NCBI GenBank assembly: GCA_937996655.1
Contig: CALKUK010000012.1
Location: forward strand, 248,001-312,000
DNA length: 64,000 nt
DNA from: an uncultured Sphingomonadaceae bacterium
GTDB lineage: Bacteria; Pseudomonadota; Alphaproteobacteria; Sphingomonadales; Sphingomonadaceae
Direction: 5' to 3'
This document shows positions 31,395 to 40,259 of the stretch, one piece after another. The position numbers and the translations under genes are program-made. Under the pieces are notes generated by a model, which saw only the letters and a program-made list of their open reading frames with translations, did no database searches and was not told the origin of the DNA. Position 1 is the stretch's first letter. Every line of letters starts with the position of its first letter.

Positions 31395-31757
31395 CTAGTA
31401 CGGCGTCAGAAGATAGCTAATGACCTCCTTGCGCGCTTTTGCGTCTTGCATGCCGGGGAAGGGCATGCGCGTGCCCGGCACAAGGCGCTGGGGGCCTTTC
31501 AACCAGCGGTCCAGTGTGATGGCATTCCAGGTGAGGCCCGATGCCTTGAGCGCCGGGCTATAGGCATAGCCGGGGACTGTTCCAGCTTTACGACCGGTAA
31601 GCGCGGCGAGGCTGGGGCCGAAGACGGTCTTGCCCGGCTGGATGGAATGACAGCCCGCGCAGACAGCGAAAGCCGGTGGGCGCGCGATGGTCTGCGCGTG
31701 GATTGCGGATGTCGCTAGGAAGCTGGCCGCAAGAAGGCTCAACGCTTTTACACGCAT
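31395..31757 (-). CDS. Periplasmic class I cytochrome c
   Basis: A 120-residue protein: signal peptide (MRVKALSLLAASFLATSAIHA), single haem motif CAGCH (33-37), and a distal Met in GTRMPFPGM. This fits a small class I cytochrome c (c2/c552-like) acting as periplasmic electron carrier. It lies downstream of the secreted catalase-peroxidase on the same strand, with a strong hairpin and a homopolymer tract between. The CGGAAAG ribosome site is adjacent to that tract. Confidence 0.9.
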   Translation of the reverse strand: MRVKALSLLAASFLATSAIHAQTIARPPAFAVCAGCHSIQPGKTVFGPSLAALTGRKAGTVPGYAYSPALKASGLTWNAITLDRWLKGPQRLVPGTRMPFPGMQDAKARKEVISYLLTPY

Positions 31758-31772
31758 GTCTAACTTTCCGGC

Positions 31773-31788
31773 TTTTTTTGGGGGGGGG
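31773..31788. repeat. Homopolymer tract T7G9 before the cytochrome c gene
   Basis: On the transcribed strand the tract reads C9A7, placed just upstream of the ribosome site of the cytochrome c gene. Such runs can slip and change promoter or leader spacing. Confidence 0.7.
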
Positions 31789-31792
31789 ATGA

Positions 31793-31819
31793 GGGGGGCA
31801 GCGCGGTGCGCCGCCCCCC
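31793..31819. other. GC-rich hairpin between katG and the cytochrome c gene
   Basis: GGGGGGC-A-GCGC-GGT-GCGC-C-GCCCCCC forms an 11-pair stem with one A-C mismatch and a three-base loop. On the gene strand no U run follows, so it is a poor intrinsic terminator. It may stabilise the katG 3' end. Confidence 0.5.
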
Positions 31820-31835
31820 CTTTATCAACGCGGTC

Positions 31836-34055
31836 TTAGAAGCGGTCTGCGTCCATGACCTTGGACCAGGCGGCAACGAAGTCCTTCACGAACGCGTCCT
31901 TGGCATCGTCAGAGGCATAAGCTTCGGCCACAGCGCGCAGTTCGGAATTCGAGCCGAACACGAGGTCAACCGGGCTGGCGGTCCACTTCAACGCGCCAGT
32001 GCCACGATCTTTGCCTTCGTAGAGACCTTCCATGGCTGCTTTGGACCATGCGGTGTCCATCGACAGAAGGTTGACGAAGAAATCGTTGCTGAGCGTGCCG
32101 GGGCGTGTGGTGAGCACACCGGTCGTGGTGCCGCCGGCATTGGCTCCCAATGCCCGCATGCCGCCCACCAGCACCGTCATTTCAGGCACCGTCAGGTCAA
32201 GCTTATCGGCCTTGTCGATCAACGCTTCAACCGGCCCAACATCGGCATCCGCGCCGTAATAGTTGCGGAAGCCATCTGCCTTCGGCTTGAGTTCATTGAA
32301 CGATTTGACGTCGGTCTGTGCCTGTGTGGCATCGACCCGGCCGGGGGTGAAGGGCACAGTTACATCATGGCCTGCTGCCTTGGCAGCCTGTTCAATTGCC
32401 GCGTTACCGGCCAGAACGACCAGGTCAGCCAGTGATACCTGCTTTGCACCCTTTGTGCTCTTGCTAAGGTCCGCACGGATGGTGTCCAGCTTGCCCAGCA
32501 CCTTGGTCAGTTCCGCCGGGTTGTTGACCTCCCAGCTCTTCTGCGGCTCCAGACGGATTCGGCCACCATTGGCGCCGCCGCGCATGTCTGTGCCGCGGAA
32601 GCTGGAGGCTGCGGCCCATGCGGTCCGCACCAGTTCCTGCGTGGTCAGGCCGGAGGACAGGATCGTCCCCTTCAGCGCGGCGATGTCTGCTGAATCAATC
32701 ACGCCAAAGGCTGCCTTGGGCAGAGGGTCCTGCCAAACAAAGGTCGCCTTCGGGGCATCCTTGCCGAGATACCGGGCTTGTGGGCCCATATCGCGATGGG
32801 TCAGCTTGAACCAAGCGCGGGCGAAGGCGTCTGAAAACTCCTGCGGGTTCTTCTGCCAGCGCTGCGTGATCTTGCGGAAACCGGGGTCTTCACGCAGCGC
32901 CAGATCGGTTGTGAACATGATGGGGGCGTGGCGGATGTCCGGACGGTGTGCATCCGGAACCAGATTGGCGGCTGCCGGATCCTTCGGAATCCACTGTGTG
33001 GCACCGGCCGGGCTCTTTGTCTTCACCCATTCAAAGCCATAAAGATTGTCGAGATACTGGGTCGTAAAGGCAACCGGGTTGGACGTCCAAGCGCCTTCAA
33101 GGCCGCTGGAAACGGTGTCTTCGGAATGACCCTTGCCGCATTTGTTGACCCAGCCCAAGCCCTGTTGCTCTATGGGGGCGACGCCCGGATCACCTGCGAC
33201 ACATTCTTCCGGCTTATGGGCACCATGCGCCTTGCCGAAGCTGTGGCCACCAGCGATGAGCGCTGCTGTTTCATCGTCGGCCATCGCCATCGCACCAAAG
33301 GCGCGGCGGATATCTTGCGCGGCGGCAAGCGGATCTGGGTTGCCGTTGGGCCCTTCGGGATTGACATAGATCAGGCCCATCTGGGTCGCCGCAAGACCGT
33401 GCTTGAGATTGCCTTTGGCGTCCCGGCGCTGATCCGCCAGCAGCTTGGCTTCAGGCCCCCAGAAAACGAGGTCTGGTTGCCATGCGTCAACACGACCGCC
33501 CGCAAAACCAAGTGTCTTGAAGCCCATATCTTCCATGCCGACATTGCCGGCCAGAACCATGAGGTCACCCCAAGAGAGCTTGCGGCCATATTTCTGCTTA
33601 ATCGGCCAGACGAGGCGACGGGCCTTGTCGAGGGAAACGTTGTCCGGCCATGAATTCAGCGGCTCAAAGCGCTGTTCACCGCCATCTGATCCACCACGGC
33701 CGTCGCTCGTGCGATATGTGCCGGCGCTGTGCCAGGCCATGCGGATGAAGAAGGGGCCGTAATTGCCATAGTCGGCGGGCCACCAAGGCTGTGATGTCGT
33801 CAGAACCTTGCGGATGTCGGCCTTCACCGCATCGAGGTCTAGCGTGGCGAATTCCCTCGCATAGTCAAAGTCTGGCCCATAGGGATTGGACTTCACGGCC
33901 TCATGTTGACGAAGCGGGGTCAGATCAACGCTCTTGGGCCACCATTCCTTGGTCTGCTCGGTAGGTGCGGCGTCTGCGGCATGGGCGACGCTCGCTAGCG
34001 CGATCGGGGAGGATGCGACGAATAAAGCGACAAGGGCGAGTTTGGAAGATTTCAT
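31836..34055 (-). CDS. katG: Catalase-peroxidase with an N-terminal signal peptide
   Basis: A 739-residue two-domain haem enzyme that dismutates hydrogen peroxide and acts as a broad peroxidase. All key residues are present: Arg105, Trp108 and His109 (RMAWHSAGTYR), the Trp-Tyr-Met adduct Trp108-Tyr230-Met256, and proximal His271 in GGHSFG, one residue off the M. tuberculosis numbering. Unlike most KatG, the protein starts with a Sec signal (MKSSKLALVALFVASS... cleaved after SVAHA, about residue 26), so it should be periplasmic, like E. coli O157 KatP. ATG 34055 has CAGGAGAG upstream. Same strand as the periplasmic cytochrome c. Confidence 0.95.
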   Translation of the reverse strand: MKSSKLALVALFVASSPIALASVAHAADAAPTEQTKEWWPKSVDLTPLRQHEAVKSNPYGPDFDYAREFATLDLDAVKADIRKVLTTSQPWWPADYGNYGPFFIRMAWHSAGTYRTSDGRGGSDGGEQRFEPLNSWPDNVSLDKARRLVWPIKQKYGRKLSWGDLMVLAGNVGMEDMGFKTLGFAGGRVDAWQPDLVFWGPEAKLLADQRRDAKGNLKHGLAATQMGLIYVNPEGPNGNPDPLAAAQDIRRAFGAMAMADDETAALIAGGHSFGKAHGAHKPEECVAGDPGVAPIEQQGLGWVNKCGKGHSEDTVSSGLEGAWTSNPVAFTTQYLDNLYGFEWVKTKSPAGATQWIPKDPAAANLVPDAHRPDIRHAPIMFTTDLALREDPGFRKITQRWQKNPQEFSDAFARAWFKLTHRDMGPQARYLGKDAPKATFVWQDPLPKAAFGVIDSADIAALKGTILSSGLTTQELVRTAWAAASSFRGTDMRGGANGGRIRLEPQKSWEVNNPAELTKVLGKLDTIRADLSKSTKGAKQVSLADLVVLAGNAAIEQAAKAAGHDVTVPFTPGRVDATQAQTDVKSFNELKPKADGFRNYYGADADVGPVEALIDKADKLDLTVPEMTVLVGGMRALGANAGGTTTGVLTTRPGTLSNDFFVNLLSMDTAWSKAAMEGLYEGKDRGTGALKWTASPVDLVFGSNSELRAVAEAYASDDAKDAFVKDFVAAWSKVMDADRF

Positions 34056-34271
34056 GATTATGCTCTCCTGTTGGGTTGGCAAGCGGGGTAGCAAGCAAAC
34101 CATCAACTAGGGGGCGCTGATCCATCGATCCAATGACTTTATCGGCTTACAGTGATCGTCCCATCCGATTAGTGGGCAGGGAAGATTGAGCACGTGTCGG
34201 GATGGATCAAGGGCCCTTTGCTCTCAACTCGGTCATTGCACCTCAAGTGACTTTGGGGCAAAGGCGCGAGC

Positions 34272-34547
34272 ATGACTGATACGCCTCCTGATCGCCTCTG
34301 CATCGACCCGTCCAGCCCGCATTTTGACGTGGAGGTTCTGCGTCGCGGTGTCGGCATCAAGTTCCGTGGCATCCAGCGTCATGATGTTGAGGAATATTGC
34401 ATGTCCGAAGGCTGGGTGCGCGTGCAGGCGGGCAAGACGGTGGACCGTCGCGGCAAGCCATTGCTGCTGAAGCTCAATGGTCCGGTGGAAGCCTGGTTTG
34501 AAAATGCGGACGCGGAGTCTGGCGCGGAGCCCACCCCGGAGGCGTGA
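34272..34547 (+). CDS. DUF3297 family protein
   Basis: A 91-residue protein with the family hallmarks DRLCIDPSSPHFDVEVLRRGVGI, VEEYCMSEGWVRVQAGKT and RRGKPLLLKLNGPVEAWF. DUF3297 is a small soluble family of unknown function common in Alphaproteobacteria. The stop overlaps the pdeM start (TGATG), so the pair is co-translated. Confidence 0.9.
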   Translation: MTDTPPDRLCIDPSSPHFDVEVLRRGVGIKFRGIQRHDVEEYCMSEGWVRVQAGKTVDRRGKPLLLKLNGPVEAWFENADAESGAEPTPEA

Positions 34548-35203
34548 TGCCGCCGCTGCATTTTGCCGGATATGATTTTCAGGTGGCCGGCGGCAAGGCG
34601 CTGTTCTGGCCAGCACGTGCCGCGCTGATTGTCGCGGACCTCCATCTTGAAAAAGCAAGTTGGTTCGCTGCGCGCGGACAGATGCTCCCGCCGCATGACA
34701 GCATCGCCACTCTGACCGCCCTTGCCGATCTCGTGGCGGTGACAGGCGCGCGGGAGGTGTGGTGTCTAGGAGATAATTTCCACGATAGCGACGGGGCGGC
34801 CCGGCTCCCGTCCGACGCCCGGGCCACGCTCGCGCGACTGACGGATGCGCTCGACTGGGTCTGGATCACCGGCAACCATGATGAAAAGCTGCCCGATACC
34901 GTGGGCGGGCGCATCCTTGCAGAAGCGGATCCGGGCGGCCTCCTGCTGCGCCATCATGCCGATCAGTCCGATCTGCGGCCTGAACTTTCCGGCCATTTCC
35001 ATCCTAAGCATGGCGGCGCGGCCCGCGGCCGCCGCGTGACACGGCCCTGCTTTGTCGAAGGCGTGTCCAAGCTGATCCTGCCGTCCTTCGGTGCGCTGAC
35101 CGGCGGGATGCCCGCCACCCATCCGGAGATTGTCCGCACCATCGGGGCCATCGTTGCGATCCATGTCCCGGCGGGAGACCGGCTCGTCCGCTTTGCGGCC
35201 TAA
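34547..35203 (+). CDS. pdeM: Ligase-associated DNA damage response endonuclease PdeM
   Basis: A 218-residue calcineurin-like phosphoesterase. Metal ligands appear in order: D-x-H of VADLHLEK, GDNFHD, GNHDEK, and the SGHFHPK His pair. The N-terminal ALFWPARAALIVADLHLEKA and the C-terminal LPSFGALTGGM match PdeM, a DNA-repair phosphoesterase usually encoded with an ATP-dependent ligase, a Lhr-type helicase and an exonuclease. Those partners are not next to it here. Its start overlaps the DUF3297 stop. Confidence 0.9.
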   Translation: MPPLHFAGYDFQVAGGKALFWPARAALIVADLHLEKASWFAARGQMLPPHDSIATLTALADLVAVTGAREVWCLGDNFHDSDGAARLPSDARATLARLTDALDWVWITGNHDEKLPDTVGGRILAEADPGGLLLRHHADQSDLRPELSGHFHPKHGGAARGRRVTRPCFVEGVSKLILPSFGALTGGMPATHPEIVRTIGAIVAIHVPAGDRLVRFAA

Positions 35204-35209
35204 GTCGCT

Positions 35210-36838
35210 TCAGCCTTCCATCAGCGCATAAAGCGCGACGGGTGCGTTGCCCCGCATGGGCAAATGTTCGCCTGCAAATTCCGTGCGATAACCCGATGTG
35301 ACCCGACCAAAGAGCGCCGTTGCAAAGTCCGCCGACACAAAGATCCCGCCCGGTTGGGTGATGGGGTCAATCCATTCAGGCAAGGCGCTGGCCGTGCCGT
35401 AAAGGCCCGCCGCACTTTGCAGGACGATGCCATAATGGCCACTGATCCGCAGGCTGACAGGCGCGGCCGTCCTGTCCGCATCGCGCAGACGGAGTGCGGC
35501 ATGGGCGGCCTCCTCCGGCGTGTCGAAAGCCAGCGCATAGCCCGCACTTTGGCGGCTGATGTGGAAGGGCGGATGCGGCAGACCGGACAGCACCGCCTCA
35601 ATCGGTGCGATCGTGCCCGCGACAAAACGGCCTGTTTCAGCATCACCCACCTGTTCCATGCCTGCAAAGCCGATGAACAGCAGGGCGGCCACTCGACGAC
35701 CGGGTTCTTCGGCGCTGCCGGTGCCAGCGGGCGGGGTGGTGATTTGACGCGGCCAACGCACAACGTGCTGAAGGCGACCCGCTGCGTGCCAGGTCTCGCC
35801 ATCGCGCGCGGTCTCCTTGCCTGATCCAAAAGTTCCTTCCGCTTCATCGGCGATGAGAAGCTGGACGGCGACACTTTCCAGCAGCCCGGCGTTAAGCACG
35901 GCGGCCCCCATGGACAGTTCACTCGCCAGAGTATTGGCGACGGGGTCATAACGGCCGGTTACGTCGCTGGCCTCCCGCACGCTGTCCGCTGCATCAAGGC
36001 AGGCCTCAAAGCGTTCGGCCCAGTTTTCTGCCCATGGCTCAACAGATGCGGCGCGAAAGGCTGTGCGCGACATGGGAAGCATGACATGCAGTTCAGCCCC
36101 GCGGGCAATCAGCCGCTCCGCCACCAAAATGTCCGATCCCGCCGCCAGCGCGCCAAAGCCAAAGCCGACATTATGGGCAGCGATTATCCCATCGATCTGT
36201 GCGATCAGTCTGGCATTCGCTGCATCGTCTGCCGCCACGCCCAAATGCCCTGCAAAATGGAGGCTGGCGGGCGGACGAAAGGCGTCGAGCCAGCCACAGG
36301 GCAGGTCGCTCGCCTCGCAGATGAGGTTGAGTTGCCGCAGGGTGACGGCATGGTCCTGCCAGTTGGACCCCAAGGTGATGGCATGGCGCAGGGCAGATGT
36401 GGCGCCCTCAATATCCCGTTGGAGGAGCAGCGCTTCCGCGCGCGTCGCTTCGATGAAATAGGGTGTGTCGGCAATCTCTCCGCCGTGGTCGATCCGCTCC
36501 ACCACTTGGGCGGCAAATCCGGCGGCCTCCCGTTCATCCCCCGCGAGGAAGCGCATCGTAGCGACGTTGATCAGGTGATAGGGCGCCGCAGACAAAGCAT
36601 CGGCGCGCGCATAGGCATTGGCTGCTTCTGCAAAAAGGTGTTTGCGATCAGCGTCCAAAATGGCCCGCAGCGCGCGGTCTTTCAGCAGGCGGCCCCGCAA
36701 GGTGTGAACAGCGGGGTCGGGATCATCATCGCCGAACCCGGCGGCCTCAAATTGCCGCCAGGCATGGTCCAGCGCGCCCGATCTCGCAGAAGCAAGAATG
36801 GCTGTCAGGTTTCCGGATTGTGCCTGGCGGTATGTCAT
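35210..36838 (-). CDS. TPR + SLOG-like + pseudo-cyclase protein (TRAFs-binding/DUF4071-like)
   Basis: A 542-residue cytoplasmic protein. Residues 10-185 form TPR-like helices. Residues 192-335 resemble the SLOG-type nucleotide-binding unit found after TPRs in bacterial TRAFs-binding (ASK-like) proteins: HFAGHLG, GFGALAAGSDILVAERLIARG, HVMLP, then a C-terminal helix ending QLLIADE. Residues 381-540 resemble a class III nucleotidyl cyclase (RRVAALLFIGFAGMEQVG, ISGHYGIV, QPGGIFVSADFATALFG). Both metal-binding Asp are missing: FADxxGF is LFIGFAG and GDGF is SAGY. It probably senses or binds a nucleotide rather than making one. Last gene of the TIR operon. Confidence 0.78.
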   Translation of the reverse strand: MTYRQAQSGNLTAILASARSGALDHAWRQFEAAGFGDDDPDPAVHTLRGRLLKDRALRAILDADRKHLFAEAANAYARADALSAAPYHLINVATMRFLAGDEREAAGFAAQVVERIDHGGEIADTPYFIEATRAEALLLQRDIEGATSALRHAITLGSNWQDHAVTLRQLNLICEASDLPCGWLDAFRPPASLHFAGHLGVAADDAANARLIAQIDGIIAAHNVGFGFGALAAGSDILVAERLIARGAELHVMLPMSRTAFRAASVEPWAENWAERFEACLDAADSVREASDVTGRYDPVANTLASELSMGAAVLNAGLLESVAVQLLIADEAEGTFGSGKETARDGETWHAAGRLQHVVRWPRQITTPPAGTGSAEEPGRRVAALLFIGFAGMEQVGDAETGRFVAGTIAPIEAVLSGLPHPPFHISRQSAGYALAFDTPEEAAHAALRLRDADRTAAPVSLRISGHYGIVLQSAAGLYGTASALPEWIDPITQPGGIFVSADFATALFGRVTSGYRTEFAGEHLPMRGNAPVALYALMEG

Positions 36839-36855
36839 GTCCTGCGGGACGCCGA

Positions 36856-37398
36856 TCAGCCGCCGCTTCCGCCGGGATTGCGGATATCGGGATCGATCAG
36901 AAGCCGCAGGGGCGATTTTTTGCCCGGCTTGTTTTCATGAATGACGTCCACGACGAAGTTGAACCGGTCGACATAATTGGCGGTAGGCGCGATCGCTTCA
37001 AACGTTACAATCTTGCAGGGTTCCGTGCTGCCATAGGGCTTCCCGAACGGATAGCTGGTGCCATCCGGGGCCACCCGGCAGAAATTGGCATAGCGGTCTT
37101 TGTTGGCGCCTTCCTTGAACTGGATGGGGTCAACGTCCGTCGCAAACTGGAAATTGTCCTTGTCCGACAAGGTGAAGACGATGTTGGACGGAGCCGCACA
37201 GTTGAGGCTGAGCGGCTCAATTTCAACGTCGCACTGGGCTTCAGTCGGGGCAAATTTACCGCCGACCACCTGACGGACGGCTTCTTCCAAGGGGAGGTCA
37301 ATCGGCTTTTGAGGGTTCTTATATCCGAGCCGGAACTTGTTGCCGGTGATGCTGGCTTCAATTTCCCGGATGATTGTTTTTCCTATCGCACTTGTCAT
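36856..37398 (-). CDS. Uncharacterised 180-residue protein of the TIR operon
   Basis: No family is recognised. The pattern is mainly beta strands (for example CDVEIEPLSLNC, NIVFTLSDKDNFQF, RFNFVVDVIHENKP) with four Cys and a Gly-rich tail (NPGGSGG). No signal peptide or membrane helix. The ATG overlaps the TIR gene stop by one base (TAATG) and the next gene follows 17 bases later. Its fixed place between two signalling-type proteins suggests a structural, ligand-binding or substrate role in the same system. Confidence 0.7.
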   Translation of the reverse strand: MTSAIGKTIIREIEASITGNKFRLGYKNPQKPIDLPLEEAVRQVVGGKFAPTEAQCDVEIEPLSLNCAAPSNIVFTLSDKDNFQFATDVDPIQFKEGANKDRYANFCRVAPDGTSYPFGKPYGSTEPCKIVTFEAIAPTANYVDRFNFVVDVIHENKPGKKSPLRLLIDPDIRNPGGSGG

Positions 37399-38996
37399 TA
37401 CGCTTTCTCCTTCTGCACTTTATTGAGTGACGCGAGTTTGCGTTCAATCCAGGCGCGTCGTTCCCGCCACAGTTGGTTTGCGGGGTCTCGCAAGATCATG
37501 TCGGATACAGTTGCGCGCGCATCTTGCAGTCGCTTTGCAGCGGCGTCGTTGCGCCCATCCTCGCGTTCCATGTCCGCTAGCGCGAGCTGGCGGGTCACCC
37601 AGACATCCCGATAATCTAGATTTTGCGGATCACGGGCTACGGCACCGTTCACGGCATTGGCAGCTGCCAGATAGGCGCGCCGCGCCTGCAATCGAGCGCC
37701 TGCAGCTTTCTGCGCATCGCCAAGCCACCCATAGCTGTTGGCAAGATCGGCCAGTGCAGACCCGTCTATAGGAGAAAGTTTCACAACCTCGGCTTTCGCT
37801 GCGACTGCTGCCGGACAGGCGGTTTTGGCGAGGGCCAGGTTTTCGGCCCTGGGTATCAGCGCCAGGGCGCAGAGGTTGCTTTGGGCATAGCCCTGCTCTC
37901 GGACGTAGCGGACCTGTCCGGGGCGGAGCGCCGTCATGCGGTTTGCGAGCTTCACATAGCCCTGAAAATGCTGCTGGGCGGTCCGCAAATCCCTTCGACG
38001 ATACGCCATATAGCCCAGCCAGTATTCGCTCTGCGCGTGGGTAAAGAGGCTTTCGGCGTCGCCCGGGCGTCGCGCGACAATGGCGGATGTTGTCCGGTGG
38101 GCTTCGGTGAATTTGGCAAGTGCCGCTGCCTTGTCGCCGCTTGCTTCATCATCCTCGCCCATGGCGTGGAGAATACGGGCACGCCGCTCGAGGCTCTCAT
38201 CGGGCAAGGCCGCCAGAGACTGATCGCCATAATAATCCATCGCACGTGCGTTGACCGCGTTCATCACATCAAGTCGTCCCACCCCCTTCAGGCGTCCTCG
38301 CAAGTCGGTCAGCATGAATTCGATCAGGCCTTCCGCTTCGGCTTGCTGATGCTCTGCCTCCGCCCGCGCACGGACGGCGGCCACCAGCAGGCCAGACAGG
38401 ACTATAATGGCGATGACGGCAGACGCTGTGACGGCCATCACGCGGCGCAGACGACGTTGGGCATCGCGCTGGACGAGATCATCTACGCCGGCACCCGTCA
38501 GGCCGGCGATCAGTTTGATACGGCCCAGCCGTTCCTGATCGCCGCGCAGGTCAGAGGCAATGGGTTCGCGCGCGGTGCCATCGGGCCCGAGGGAGAAGAG
38601 TGCAGGCGGGAAGGCGCTGTCAGGGTCCCCGCGCACCAGGGCAGGCAGAATGGGCCGGTCGGGATGCATCTCCCGAAACAGCTCAATCTCGCGGTTGACC
38701 CAGCGGGAGGCCTTGGCATCGGGGGAACACAGCACGATGAGTGCGCCGGAATCGGCCAGTGCGGCTTTGATTTCCGTGCTCAAATCATCGGCGGCGGGAA
38801 GCTCGTCTATGTCGCGGAAAATGGGCGTCAGTCGGGCTGGAACGGGGCCGCGCGGCGTGGCTGTCCCAACCAGCCGGGGCGGCAGCCGATACCCCTCCAG
38901 CCGCCGGTGTAGGCGAACGGCAACGGTCGTATCGCAATGGCTGTAACTGATGAACGCCTTATAGCGTCCGCTCGTCTCGGCTTCCTGCCCCGTCAT
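37398..38996 (-). CDS. TIR-domain membrane protein with C-terminal TPR region
   Basis: A 532-residue protein. The TIR domain (12-150) starts YKAFISYSHCD and contains FRDIDELPAADDLSTEI and LIVLCSPDAKASRWVNREIELF, where Glu103 fits the catalytic Glu of TIR NADases. A single membrane helix (about 186-208) is followed by about 320 residues of TPR-like helices with SEYWLGYMAYRRRDLRTAQQHF-type repeats. Bacterial TIR domains cleave NAD or make cyclic ADP-ribose signals in anti-phage defence. The TIR side is most likely cytoplasmic. First gene of a three-gene operon with one-base and 17-base junctions. Confidence 0.88.
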   Translation of the reverse strand: MTGQEAETSGRYKAFISYSHCDTTVAVRLHRRLEGYRLPPRLVGTATPRGPVPARLTPIFRDIDELPAADDLSTEIKAALADSGALIVLCSPDAKASRWVNREIELFREMHPDRPILPALVRGDPDSAFPPALFSLGPDGTAREPIASDLRGDQERLGRIKLIAGLTGAGVDDLVQRDAQRRLRRVMAVTASAVIAIIVLSGLLVAAVRARAEAEHQQAEAEGLIEFMLTDLRGRLKGVGRLDVMNAVNARAMDYYGDQSLAALPDESLERRARILHAMGEDDEASGDKAAALAKFTEAHRTTSAIVARRPGDAESLFTHAQSEYWLGYMAYRRRDLRTAQQHFQGYVKLANRMTALRPGQVRYVREQGYAQSNLCALALIPRAENLALAKTACPAAVAAKAEVVKLSPIDGSALADLANSYGWLGDAQKAAGARLQARRAYLAAANAVNGAVARDPQNLDYRDVWVTRQLALADMEREDGRNDAAAKRLQDARATVSDMILRDPANQLWRERRAWIERKLASLNKVQKEKA

Positions 38997-39068
38997 TGGC
39001 TACCCCACATCGCACCGATCCGGATCGAACTATCCTTTGCACGAAGCCCGCCCATCGCCAAGCGGAGA

Positions 39069-40259
39069 TCACCGATAGCGGATGTTTTCGCGGGTCAGGT
39101 CCGCAACAGAGCGCGCGCCCATCAGCCGCATCCCCCGTTCAATTTCGGCGTGCAGCTTGCCGATGGCGCGTTCCACCCCGGGCTGCCCGGCAGCGGCCAG
39201 CGCATAGAGGTAGAGCCGCCCGCCCGAACAGGCCTTGGCCCCGACGGAGAGCGCCTTCAGTACATGGCTGCCGCGCGTGATGCCACCGTCGCAAATGACG
39301 TCGAGCTTGTCGCCTACCGCATCAACGATTTCGGCGAGCTGATCGAACGGCGCACGGCCCCCGTCCAGCTGCCGCCCGCCATGGTTGGACACCATGATTG
39401 CCGTCGCGCCGATATCCACCGCGCGCTTGGCGTCCTCCACCGACATGATGCCCTTCAGACAGAACTCGCCGCCCCAGTCTGCGCGGACCTTCTCCGCCGT
39501 CGTCCAGTCCATCGATGTGTCGAGCATCGTGTTGAAATAGTCCTGGATCGAAATCGCCTGCTTCGATCCTTCGGCGACATGGTCCTTCAGGTTTGAGAGC
39601 TCGAACTTTTCACGCAGCAGGTAATTGAGCGTCCAGCGCGGGTGCAGGGCGAAGTCGAGGGCGGAAGCCACTGTCAGCTTGGGCGGCGAGGTGAAGCCTG
39701 TCTGCATGCACCGTTCCCGGTTGCCACTGACAATGGTGTCGACTGTCAGCGCGATGGCGTCGAACTTCGCGGCCTTGCATGCCTCTACCATCGCTTTGTT
39801 CAGCCCCTTATCCTTGTGGATGTAGAGCTGGAAAAGTTTCGGTGTGGAAATCGTCTCGCCGATTTCCTCAATGCCCACCGTCGCAAGGCTTGAGATGCCG
39901 AAATAAGTGCCGAACTTTTCCGCCGCGCGCGCAACCGCCCGCTCCCCCTGCCAATGAAAAACGCGTTGCAACGCGGTGGGCGAGAGGAAGAGCGGCATCG
40001 CAATGTTGCGACCCATGACCGTGGTCGACATATCGATATCCGCGACGCCGGCCAGCACATTGGGCACAAGGTCGCATGCTTCATAGCTGTCGGTGTTTCG
40101 GCGGCGCGTCACCTCATCATCGGCAGCACCATCGATATAATGAAATACCGGCCCCGGCAGGCGACGGCGCGCAAGCTCTCTGAAATCGCTGGTGTTGTTG
40201 CAGTCTTCCAGCTTCAGCCGCCACTTTGCGGCTGCCAGCCGCGACGCTTCATTTGTCAT
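39069..40259 (-). CDS. FMN-dependent alpha-hydroxy-acid dehydrogenase (LldD-like)
   Basis: A 396-residue TIM-barrel flavoprotein. The N-terminal FRELARRRLPGPVFHYIDGAADDE, the substrate-binding region PTALQRVFHWQGE and the active-site His in VSNHGGRQLDGG mark the L-lactate/glycolate/mandelate oxidase family. FMN phosphate contacts are in CDGGITRGSHVLKAL and GGRLYLYALAAAG. It oxidises an L-2-hydroxy acid to the 2-keto acid. ATG 40259 is chosen over a GTG two codons earlier. It overlaps the stop of the upstream secreted protein by 11 bases. Substrate not determined. Confidence 0.92.
   Translation of the reverse strand: MTNEASRLAAAKWRLKLEDCNNTSDFRELARRRLPGPVFHYIDGAADDEVTRRRNTDSYEACDLVPNVLAGVADIDMSTTVMGRNIAMPLFLSPTALQRVFHWQGERAVARAAEKFGTYFGISSLATVGIEEIGETISTPKLFQLYIHKDKGLNKAMVEACKAAKFDAIALTVDTIVSGNRERCMQTGFTSPPKLTVASALDFALHPRWTLNYLLREKFELSNLKDHVAEGSKQAISIQDYFNTMLDTSMDWTTAEKVRADWGGEFCLKGIMSVEDAKRAVDIGATAIMVSNHGGRQLDGGRAPFDQLAEIVDAVGDKLDVICDGGITRGSHVLKALSVGAKACSGGRLYLYALAAAGQPGVERAIGKLHAEIERGMRLMGARSVADLTRENIRYR

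Noticed and set aside
34056..34271. Possible OxyR site upstream of katG
   Set aside because: Several ATCGAT/GATCC-type repeats are present, but none matches the ATAG-N7-CTAT spacing well enough to call.
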